Below are positions 8,186 to 15,096 of a DNA stretch of 64,000 bases, one piece after another. This DNA is from Halorubrum sp. CSM-61 (lineage in GTDB: Archaea > Halobacteriota > Halobacteria > Halobacteriales > Haloferacaceae): the NCBI RefSeq assembly GCF_003781945.1, contig NZ_RJJW01000001.1, positions 267,921-331,920 of the forward strand, in the 5' to 3' direction. A program made the position numbers and the translations under genes. The notes beneath the pieces are model-generated. The model worked only from the letters and a program-made list of their open reading frames with translations, searched no databases and was not told the origin of the DNA. Numbering within the stretch: position 1 is the stretch's first letter; each line of letters opens with the position of its first letter.

Positions 8186-9487
8186 GGCTCTGTTGAAGCC
8201 CTCAATAGGAGATATGTTCTGATCCTCTGTAGTCAATAGAAGGTAAGGTCAGAAGACATATACCAATACCGTCGGAAGCAAGACAACATGACAAAGCCCT
8301 CCCGAAGGCAGGTTCTTTCGGCCCTCTGTACGGGTAGTGGCGTCCTCCTCGCCGGCTGTACGGCGGCACCAAAAGCGTCGAACGACAAGAACGAAACCGC
8401 GACGACGGAAGGGGACGGTGAAACAACACCACCCGAATCTAACCAATCGGTTCCGAATTTCCCCGAGAACACCACCTCGAATGCGTGCCCACTGTTTGAT
8501 AGTACGGAACAGGTTGTCTGCTACGAGGCGGTCGATCCCGAAGCGATTCCAATCGTACTCGTTCCAGAGACCCAGTCAGTCCAACCGGATCAACCGGTTG
8601 GGTTCACGCTTCGGAATCGGAGTGAACAGCGGTTCGAGACCAACCACTACCACTGGCAACTGTACAAGCGCGTGGACGGCGACTGGCACTACATCGCGCC
8701 TGAGCACTGGCCGGAGCCGCTAACGCCGCTGGAGGCCGGCGACGAACACACGTGGACCGTAACGGTAGCAACCGATCGCGTTAGTGACGGGGATTCCATC
8801 GAACACGTAGAGGGGACAGAATCGCTCACGCTCGCCGGTCTCGGTGGCGGTCACTACGCGTTTGGGACCGACGGATGGTTCGCGGCCGCCTCCTACGAGG
8901 AGAGCATCGCACTCGCAACGGGGTTCGAGTTGAACGCCGATCAGCTACAGCTGACGCCGACGGCGGCGATCTCCGAGACGGAGTGGGACGGTGAAACGCT
9001 CGTCGCGCGTTCGACGCGCGGCGAATCAGACGGCGAAGATGACCAGCCGGACAAGTTCGTCCTCGAACGCGTCGACGGTTCCGAGACCGACGCAGAACGA
9101 GTCATCGCCGAGCAGGTCGTCCGCAACGACCAATTGCGCGACAGTATCGCACTGAGCCGGAGACACGACACCGATCGAGTCCAACTTGAGGAGTTCAGCA
9201 GTTCGATTCCCCCATTCGGGCTCCAAGAGACCCGCACGTACGAGTTCGAAGGCAACCGCTATCGAGTGACAGTAAGCGCAGGAGAATCGTCGTAGTGTTA
9301 GTCCTGAGCAATCTGCAGGTACAAACCGATTTACTTAGATCGGGATGTTGACCAATGAGGCACTGTGTTCCACGAGGACTTACGAATCGCTCAGTACAGG
9401 CGAAGCACAGATCGCTCAGTAAGCATCTCTCATCGACCGGCTGTTTCAGATGAGGATCTATCTGAAGAAGAGGATTTCAACAGAGCC
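8186..9487. mobile_element. Non-autonomous TIR-bounded module carrying one lipoprotein gene
   Basis: The ends are inverted repeats: 8186-8203 reads GGCTCTGTTGAAGCCCTC and the complement of 9470-9487 matches it at 16 of 18 positions. The bases outside are ggttgttt (8178-8185) and gattgttt (9488-9495), an 8-bp target repeat with one mismatch. IS6- and IS1595-type elements make 8-bp target duplications, and I recall GGCTCTGTTGAA ends from haloarchaeal IS elements; which family is uncertain. No transposase lies inside: the only gene is the lipoprotein at 8288-9295. An 11-bp direct repeat (atcgctcagta at about 9386 and 9411) lies near the right end. Local GC is lower than in the neighbours. Confidence 0.65.
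8288..9295 (+). CDS. Tat-exported lipoprotein with Ig-like region, unknown function
   Basis: A 335-residue protein. The N-terminus has a twin-arginine motif (SRRQVLSAL) and a lipobox LAGC with Cys24, so it should be folded before export and lipid-anchored outside. A Thr/Glu/Asn-rich linker follows (about 25-70). Residues 95-165 (QPVGFTLRNRSEQRF, then WQLYKRVDGDWHYIAP) resemble bacterial Ig-like or BsuPI-like domains. I do not recognise the full family. A TATA box (acatatac, about 8257) lies about 27 bp before ATG, inside the TIR-bounded module, so the gene moves with its own promoter. Codon use is less GC-rich than in flanking genes, a sign of transfer. Confidence 0.8.
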   Translation: MTKPSRRQVLSALCTGSGVLLAGCTAAPKASNDKNETATTEGDGETTPPESNQSVPNFPENTTSNACPLFDSTEQVVCYEAVDPEAIPIVLVPETQSVQPDQPVGFTLRNRSEQRFETNHYHWQLYKRVDGDWHYIAPEHWPEPLTPLEAGDEHTWTVTVATDRVSDGDSIEHVEGTESLTLAGLGGGHYAFGTDGWFAAASYEESIALATGFELNADQLQLTPTAAISETEWDGETLVARSTRGESDGEDDQPDKFVLERVDGSETDAERVIAEQVVRNDQLRDSIALSRRHDTDRVQLEEFSSSIPPFGLQETRTYEFEGNRYRVTVSAGESS

Positions 9488-9489
9488 GA

Positions 9490-9800
9490 TTGTTTATAAA
9501 CTAACACGGTGTGGCCGGCGCGTGCCTTCGAGGCCGCCCCGCGGCCGAGAAGCACGCGCGAGGGAGTCGGTGGTCCGGAGCGAAGCGGAGGACCACCGAC
9601 GAGGCTGGGGAGGCGTGAGGTGCGGGGCGGTCGCTGTCGGGTGGGACTCGAAGGGGCAGCCGCGAGGCGGGCGCAGGTGACGCAAGGACCGCAGGGAACG
9701 AGCGGAGCGAGTGACCGAGGACCGCAGCGAGCGTGCGCCCGCCTCGCGGCTGGGGCTTCGGTGGTGTTCAGTCCTGCAGCAATAGATGCGATTTATGAGC
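9490..9800 (+). ncRNA. Structured RNA element, copy 1 (one tail box)
   Basis: First of three related non-coding elements. A TATA box (tttataaa, 9493-9500) lies about 20 bp before the conserved ggcgcgtgcc. Stem 1 pairs 9519-9528 with 9549-9557. Stem 2 has perfect 11-bp arms (9566-9576 and 9590-9600). A GAGGCTGGGGAGG box and a GGGACTCGAAGGGGCAG box follow. Stem 3 has perfect 19-bp arms (9657-9675 and 9734-9752). One tail box (GGCTGGGGCTTCGGTGGTGT, from 9749) ends it. Arms differ from copies 2 and 3 but stay paired. Open frames across it are not conserved as proteins. The RNA identity is inferred; I know no named family for it. Confidence 0.6.
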
Positions 9801-9882
9801 CATCATCGAAGCCGTCGACCGCCTCCCCGTGCACCACGTATAGAGCCAAACCGCTTTACGACCGCCCCCGTAAGTGACGGCA

Positions 9883-10851
9883 ATGGCGACGTGCGACGTG
9901 TGCGGGGAGTACGAGAACCTCCCGTACCAGTGTAAACGGTGCGGCCAGACGTTCTGCGCCGAACACCGCCTGCCGGAGAACCACGACTGTCCGGGGCTCT
10001 CGCAGTGGAACGATCCGGGCGGCGTCTTCGACAGCGGGTTCGACGAGAGCGTGGAGGGATCGGGAGGCGGCGGTCGAACCGGCGGCCGCGCCTCCGGGGG
10101 CGTCGTCGGCCAGTTCAAACGCCGGTTCGACCGCGCGACCGGGACCGGCGGGTTCGTGAGCTTCTTCCGCAACAACGCGACGTACGCGGTCCTGCTCGCG
10201 ATGTGGCTCACCTTCGTCGCGCAGTGGGTCGCGCTGTTCGTCGGCGGTCGGGCGCTTCACGACACCCTGTTCGTGCTCCAGTCCGACGCCCTCGGCAACG
10301 TTTGGACGTGGGCCACCTCGGTGCTGTCACACTCCCCTGGGGTCCTGTTCCACATCATCGGCAACAGCATCGTGATCCTGTTCTTCGGTCCCCTCGTCGA
10401 GCGCGCGGTCGGATCGAAGAAGTTCGTCGCGTTCTTCTTCGGGGCGGGGATCCTCGCCGGCCTCGGCCACGTCCTGTTCGCGATCGCGACCGGCGCGCCG
10501 ACGACCGGGGTGCTCGGGGCCAGCGGCGCCGGCTTCGCGATCCTCGGCGTGCTGACCGTCTGGCGGCCGAACATGCAGGTGCTCCTCTTTTTCGTCATCC
10601 CCATGAAGATCAAGTATCTCACGTGGGGGATCGCGCTCGTCTCGGCGGTGCTCGTGATCCAGACCGGAACGGGCGGCGTCGGCGGCATCGCGCACCTCGC
10701 CCACCTGATCGGATTCGCGATCGGCCTCGCGTTCGGCAAGCGCAACGAGGGCCTCGCGCGGTCCGCGGGCGGCGCGGGCGGGATGCGAATGGGCGGCGCG
10801 CGCGGGCCTCGCGGCCCCGGTGGACCAGGCGGCCCCGGCGGGCGCTTTTAA
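9883..10851 (+). CDS. Rhomboid-family intramembrane protease with N-terminal AN1-type zinc finger
   Basis: The 322-residue protein begins with an AN1-like zinc finger (Cys4, Cys7, Cys17, Cys20, Cys25, His28, His34, Cys36), then a Gly-rich linker, then a six-helix rhomboid core (about 98-290). Catalytic features are HIIGN (His157, Asn161), Ser214 in GASGAGF and His274 in HLAHLIGF. Rhomboids cut membrane proteins within the bilayer; substrates are unknown. The ATG at 9883 is 28 bp after 'gctttacg', fitting a leaderless transcript; an in-frame GTG lies 9 bp earlier. Its stop codon abuts the next start, so it is translated with the endonuclease V gene. Confidence 0.88.
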   Translation: MATCDVCGEYENLPYQCKRCGQTFCAEHRLPENHDCPGLSQWNDPGGVFDSGFDESVEGSGGGGRTGGRASGGVVGQFKRRFDRATGTGGFVSFFRNNATYAVLLAMWLTFVAQWVALFVGGRALHDTLFVLQSDALGNVWTWATSVLSHSPGVLFHIIGNSIVILFFGPLVERAVGSKKFVAFFFGAGILAGLGHVLFAIATGAPTTGVLGASGAGFAILGVLTVWRPNMQVLLFFVIPMKIKYLTWGIALVSAVLVIQTGTGGVGGIAHLAHLIGFAIGLAFGKRNEGLARSAGGAGGMRMGGARGPRGPGGPGGPGGRF

Positions 10852-11775
10852 ATGACACCGGCGATCGATCCGGACGCCGTCGCTCGGCCGGAGTTCCTCC
10901 CCGATCCGACGCTCTCCCGCGCGGAGATGGAGTCGCTCCAGCGCGAGCTGGCGGCGACGGCGACGTTCGCGGACGACCACGGGATCGACCCGGCCGCGGT
11001 CGCGATCGACGAGCCCTCCGACCTGACAGGCGGACTGCCCGACCCACACCAAGAGACGCTTCCGGGGACGCACTCCGACGCCGGCGATTCCGACGCGCCG
11101 GTCGTCGTGGGGATCGATCAGGCCTTTCTGCTGCCCGACGACGGCGAGGACCGGGCCGTCTCCGCCGCGGTCGCGATCCGCGGCGGCGACGTGGTCGAGT
11201 ACGCGAGCGCGATCACGTCCCTCTCGATCCCGTACGTCCCGGGCCTGCTGTCGTTCCGTGAGGGAGAGGCGATGCTGGCGGCGCTCGACGCGCTCTCGGT
11301 CGAACCGGACCTGCTGGTGTGTGACGGCTCCGGCCGGATCCACTTCCGGGAGGCCGGGATCGCGACCCACGTCGGCGTGCTGCTGGACGTGCCGAGCGTG
11401 GGCGTCGCCAAGAGTCTGCTGTGCGGCGCGCCCGACGAGTCGACCGACGGGCGACCGCCGGGGTGGCGGACCCCGATCCGGGCGGACGCCTCGATGGAGA
11501 CGACGGGCGTGGACGACGGCGACGGCGGCGACGCCGGCAACGACACCGACGCCAACGGAGACATCCCAGCCGCCCCCGTCGTCGGCTACGCCTTCCAGTC
11601 CCGGCAGTACCCGAACAGCCGGCGCGTGAACCCCCTGTACGTGAGCCCCGGTCACCGGGTGTCGGCCGCGACGACCGTCGAGTTCGTCGCGGCGCTGTGT
11701 GCGGGCTACAAGCTCCCGGAGCCGACCCGGATCGCGGACGCGTACGCCGACGCGGTGAAGCGGGACGAGACGTGA
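10852..11775 (+). CDS. nfi: Endonuclease V (deoxyinosine repair nuclease)
   Basis: Nicks DNA near deoxyinosine or other deaminated bases to start repair. Visible motifs in order: GIDQAFL with Asp89, IPYVPGLLSFRE with Glu137, CDGSGRIHFREAGIATHVGV with Asp158 and His173, and GVAKSLL. The 307-residue length includes a longer N-terminus and an acidic insert (about 220-240) typical of halophile versions. It starts immediately after the rhomboid stop (TAA then ATG), indicating one operon. Why a membrane protease and a repair nuclease are coupled is not evident. Confidence 0.9.
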   Translation: MTPAIDPDAVARPEFLPDPTLSRAEMESLQRELAATATFADDHGIDPAAVAIDEPSDLTGGLPDPHQETLPGTHSDAGDSDAPVVVGIDQAFLLPDDGEDRAVSAAVAIRGGDVVEYASAITSLSIPYVPGLLSFREGEAMLAALDALSVEPDLLVCDGSGRIHFREAGIATHVGVLLDVPSVGVAKSLLCGAPDESTDGRPPGWRTPIRADASMETTGVDDGDGGDAGNDTDANGDIPAAPVVGYAFQSRQYPNSRRVNPLYVSPGHRVSAATTVEFVAALCAGYKLPEPTRIADAYADAVKRDET

Positions 11776-11886
11776 ACGCGAAGCGGAAACCGACCCGACG
11801 AGGGACGGAACTCGGCGACCGAACCCCCGTGCCATGGGTTGCCACAGGCAGGCGGTTTATATACGCTGGGCCGCGAACGCGAACGC

Positions 11887-12159
11887 ATGGGAGACGAGGA
11901 GACCGAGGGACCGATGTCTGCAGAGGAGTTCCGATCGCTGACGGACGGACTGGTTCGACAGAGCTCCGGCGGCGGGACCACCGTGTACAAGAACGCCGCG
12001 GGGGTCGGCTGTCCGAACCCCGACTGCGACCGCGGCGTCTTTCAGACGCTGTTCGTCAGCGACCACGGCTGGCAGCAGATCGGCGCGACCCGAGACGGGA
12101 TCGATCTCTGCCTCTGTAACACCGAGTCGAAGCGGCTCGTCTTCATCCACGACGAGTGA
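11887..12159 (+). CDS. Small zinc-ribbon-like protein (DUF7385-like)
   Basis: A 90-residue haloarchaeal protein with CPNPDC (Cys42 to Cys47) and a later CLC pair, likely a zinc site, and a conserved strand GVFQTLFVSDHGWQQI. I recall a haloarchaeal family of this type (DUF7385) with no known function. A strong TATA (tttatata, about 11857) lies about 27 bp before the ATG. The stop overlaps the GTG start of the next gene, so the two are coupled. Confidence 0.75.
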   Translation: MGDEETEGPMSAEEFRSLTDGLVRQSSGGGTTVYKNAAGVGCPNPDCDRGVFQTLFVSDHGWQQIGATRDGIDLCLCNTESKRLVFIHDE

Positions 12160-12464
12160 CCGCCGACGATGACGAAACAGTGAGCGACGAGTTCGATCCG
12201 GTCACCGCGTTACACGAACACCTCGCGGCCACCGAAGAGCGTCCCGTGGAGCGGGAGGCGGGCTGGCGGCTCGGCGAGGCACAGGCGCTGGCCGCGGAGA
12301 TCGCCGACGGCGGGGTCGACCGAGCGACCGTCATCGGACGAGCCGACGAGATCCGGACGCTACTCGCCGAAATCGACCGTACTGGCGACCGGGAGGCTGA
12401 TGACCACGTCGCCGCCGCACGAGAACTCGCGAACCGGATCGCGAATCGCACGGACGACGGGTGA
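12156..12464 (+). CDS. Hypothetical helical protein
   Basis: A 102-residue acidic, all-helical protein of unknown function (LHEHLAATEERPVEREAGWR, then repeated Ala/Glu-rich helices). The GTG start at 12156 overlaps the previous stop by 4 bp (GTGA), so expression should be translationally coupled to the small zinc protein. No motif suggests catalysis; a structural or partner-binding role is possible but not shown. Confidence 0.65.
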   Translation: MTADDDETVSDEFDPVTALHEHLAATEERPVEREAGWRLGEAQALAAEIADGGVDRATVIGRADEIRTLLAEIDRTGDREADDHVAAARELANRIANRTDDG

Positions 12465-12644
12465 ACGCCAGTAGCCGACGCGGCACCCCCACTTCGTATT
12501 ACTCGTCCGCCGCCGACGCTCCGCCGGCCTCCGCGGCGCATCGATTCGGATCGAGTTCCAACTCGATCGCCGCGGTCTCGTCCGGCGGCTCTCGCCGCGT
12601 CCGCGATGAACAGGTTTTAGCCGAGTGACCCGACAGATCGCGGC

Positions 12645-13412
12645 ATGGTCGAGGCGTTCGCGGTCGCCAGCGGGAAGGGCGGCACGGGGAAGACGACGAG
12701 CACGCTCGCGCTGGGGATGGCGCTCGCCGAGGAGCACGACGTCACCGTCGTCGACGCCGACACGGGGATGGCGAACCTGCTGTTCCACGCCGGGCTCGAC
12801 GACGCGGCGGTCACCCTCCACGACCTCCTCGTGGAGGGGACCGCGACGGCGGTCTCGGAGGCGACGTACGACCGCTTCGGGCTCTCCGTCGTCCCCTGCG
12901 GCACGTCGCTCGCCGGCTTCGAGGCGGCCGAGCCGGGTCGCCTCCGCGAGGTCGTCGCCGATCTCGCGAGCGACACCGACGTGCTGCTCCTCGACTCGCC
13001 GGCCGCGCTCGGCTCGAAGTCGGCGGTGTTACCGGTCGTCCTCGCCGACCGCGTCGTGGTCGTCGTCGAGCCGACGATCCCCGCGCTCTCCGACGGGCTG
13101 AAAGTACAGGAGTACGCGCGCTCGTACGGGACGGGGACGGCCGGCGTGCTGTTCAACAAGGTCCGCGACGACGCCGCCGACGTGGCCGATCAGGCCGAGA
13201 AGCGCTTCGGCGGCCCCGTCCTCGCCAACGTCCCCGACAGCGACGCCGTCAGGGCGGCGAGACGCGCCGGAGAGCCCCTGCTCGCGCACGCCCCCGAGAG
13301 CGAGCCGGCCGCCAGCTACCGGCGGGCCGCGGCCCGGCTCGACGTGCGCGACGGCGACGAGGGGGCCGTCGCCGACCGCTTCCGGAGCGCGGTCGTCCCC
13401 GACACGCCATGA
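12645..13412 (+). CDS. MinD/ParA-family P-loop ATPase
   Basis: The 255-residue protein has the deviant Walker A motif KGGTGKTTS (about 11-19), VVDADTGMANL (switch/Walker B region) and VLLLDSPAAL. Such ATPases position proteins or DNA; haloarchaea have several MinD paralogs, linked to archaellum and chemoreceptor placement. I see no C-terminal amphipathic membrane helix like bacterial MinD. The ATG at 12645 follows 'aggttttagc' at about -30. Its stop overlaps the next start (ATGA), so the downstream gene is a candidate partner. Confidence 0.88.
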   Translation: MVEAFAVASGKGGTGKTTSTLALGMALAEEHDVTVVDADTGMANLLFHAGLDDAAVTLHDLLVEGTATAVSEATYDRFGLSVVPCGTSLAGFEAAEPGRLREVVADLASDTDVLLLDSPAALGSKSAVLPVVLADRVVVVVEPTIPALSDGLKVQEYARSYGTGTAGVLFNKVRDDAADVADQAEKRFGGPVLANVPDSDAVRAARRAGEPLLAHAPESEPAASYRRAAARLDVRDGDEGAVADRFRSAVVPDTP

Positions 13413-14005
13413 CCGGGACCGCGGAGTCGCCGGAGCTCCGGATCCCCCGCGGGGACCTGCTGCGCTCCCGCGTCGTCTCCGACGTGGGCACGACGCTCGA
13501 CCGGGCGCTCGATCGCGAGCTGACCGGCTACGCGACCCTCGTGCCGCAGGAGACGCTCCTGCTGGAGGGCGACGCCCGCGGCGTCGTCACCTTCGCCGAC
13601 GGCGTCCCCGTGCTCGCGTACAACACGGTGAGCGACAGCGGCGGGCCGGACGCCCTCGCCGAGCTCGCGGTCCCGGGTCCCTACCGCGTCGAGCTGTACG
13701 CGGTCGACGACGGCGCGCTGGAGACCGCCCACGAGGAGGAGGCGCTCCGCGTCGCCCCGGGCGCCGCGGCGACCGAGCTCGCCGACGACCAGGCGCTCGC
13801 CGACCGCACCCGCGACGCGGCCCCCGACGAGCGGCTGGACGCCGGCGGCGACGAGGACGGCGACGCGGTCGCCGCGTTCCTCGAAGACGACGAGCGGATC
13901 GACGCGATCCGCGAGCAGGCGCGCTCGGAGGCGGCGGAGCGGGCCTCGGAGTGGGGGCTCGACGACGCGCTCGCGGAGACGGACGAGAGCGGGTTCGACG
14001 GGTGA
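13409..14005 (+). CDS. Conserved hypothetical protein coupled to the MinD-like ATPase
   Basis: A 198-residue acidic protein that I do not recognise. The first 105 residues look like a small alpha/beta domain (ELTGYATLVPQETLLLEGDA, RGVVTFADGVPVLAYNTV); the rest is charged helix ending in an Asp/Glu-rich tail. Its ATG overlaps the ATPase stop by 4 bp. Such tight coupling suggests it works with that ATPase, perhaps as cargo or adaptor. That role is inference from position only. Confidence 0.7.
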   Translation: MTGTAESPELRIPRGDLLRSRVVSDVGTTLDRALDRELTGYATLVPQETLLLEGDARGVVTFADGVPVLAYNTVSDSGGPDALAELAVPGPYRVELYAVDDGALETAHEEEALRVAPGAAATELADDQALADRTRDAAPDERLDAGGDEDGDAVAAFLEDDERIDAIREQARSEAAERASEWGLDDALAETDESGFDG

Positions 14006-14040
14006 CTCGCCACAGGGGTTAGGTCGCTCCGCGCCGTGTA

Positions 14041-14772
14041 ACGGATATCACCGTCCTCCGCCTCCTCTGCCTGACCGCGCCGAACGACTTCGCCGACTGG
14101 TACGCCGCGAGCCGCGCGTACACCCGCCACGTCGCCGAGGGGATGGGGTTCGAGGGGGTCGACGCGCTCGACGGGACGCGGATCGCTACCGACCTCCGCG
14201 AGGATCCCTCCGGGCTGTCGCCCGCGGCGGCCCGTTCCGTCGCGGCGACGCTGCTCGCCGACGGGCGGTTCTCCGAGCCGTACTGCGAGTGGCTCCCGAC
14301 GTGGTACGAGCTCGCCCTGATCGCGCCGGTCCGGTACGGGGAGTGGCGGCTCCGGCGAGTCGCCGCCGCGCTCGCGGACGCCGCGAGCGTGACCGTAACC
14401 GCGCCGCGGTTCTCGCGTCCGCGAGACGTGACGATCGACGGCAGACCTGCGCTCGCCCGCGTCTCCGGCTTCCGCGAGCGATTCCTGCTCGCCGACGCGC
14501 TGTTGCACTTGGAGTGGTTCGAGCACGCCGCGGCCGCCGACGGTATCGAGGTCCCGGCGGCGCTCGTCGACCGGACCCGCGAGGAGTCGCTGTCGTACTA
14601 CGGCGGCGACCGCGACTGCCTCTCCGATCCGGTGCGGCGGTTCCAGCGGCTGCTGTTCGCCGACGACGCGTGGGTGCGACGGGTCGACGAGAGCTACGGG
14701 CTCGACAGCGGCCTGTTCGGCCTCTGGGAGCGATTCCTCCGCGCGGAGCGGGAGCGGCTCGCGTCGACGTGA
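14041..14772 (+). CDS. Conserved hypothetical protein with no normal start codon at its natural N-terminus
   Basis: The open frame runs from a stop at 14020-14022 to 14772. Coding-like sequence (DITVLRLLCLTAPNDF onward) starts right after position 14041, where the codon is ACG. The only ATG/GTG/TTG in frame before residue 35 is absent; the first ATG is at 14143 (GMGFEGVDALDG). So either ACG (a changed ATG) or the internal ATG is used. The product would be 243 aa from ACG or 209 aa from the ATG. I do not recognise the family. It sits downstream of the MinD-like pair on the same strand. Confidence 0.6.
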   Translation, partial: TDITVLRLLCLTAPNDFADWYAASRAYTRHVAEGMGFEGVDALDGTRIATDLREDPSGLSPAAARSVAATLLADGRFSEPYCEWLPTWYELALIAPVRYGEWRLRRVAAALADAASVTVTAPRFSRPRDVTIDGRPALARVSGFRERFLLADALLHLEWFEHAAAADGIEVPAALVDRTREESLSYYGGDRDCLSDPVRRFQRLLFADDAWVRRVDESYGLDSGLFGLWERFLRAERERLAST

Positions 14773-15096
14773 CGGGTCGATCGAAAGATGGGGTGTCCCG
14801 AGAGGCGTTACAGGACCGGTAACACGTTATCGACCCTGTCGTTGAATCGGGAGGTAAGTATTCCAGTGGACGGGTCATACGAGAGTGTACGAGCCGTCGA
14901 CCGGTTCGTCGTTCCCCCGGGACGCTTCGGCCCTCTACCGCGTTTTCCGATCTCGCGTCCACCGGACACGACCAGTGGCGTCTCCGCCAGGTGCGTCCGA
15001 CCCCACTGCGATCACTCGGCCGCGAGTAATCTTTTATTCACAGTTGCACTGGCCGGAAGCTTCATAGGTCGGCTCTCGGATCCTCCGAACACACGA
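14773..15096. other. Gene-free region with the ppsA promoter
   Basis: About 320 bp without a supportable gene. It holds an AT-rich box (atcttttattcac, 15028-15040), the likely TATA for PEP synthase with a leader of roughly 30 nt. The rest has no clear repeat or hairpin. The PEP synthase frame stays open upstream to 14788, but nothing there resembles the enzyme. Confidence 0.45.

Noticed and set aside
9450-9877. Small open frames over RNA element copy 1
   Set aside because: They overlap the TATA and stems, are not shared in frame with other copies, and have no start signals of their own.
14788-15096. Longer N-terminus of PEP synthase from ATG 14788
   Set aside because: No homology-like sequence, a TATA box lies inside it, and MAVLWLEDV at 15097 matches the family start.
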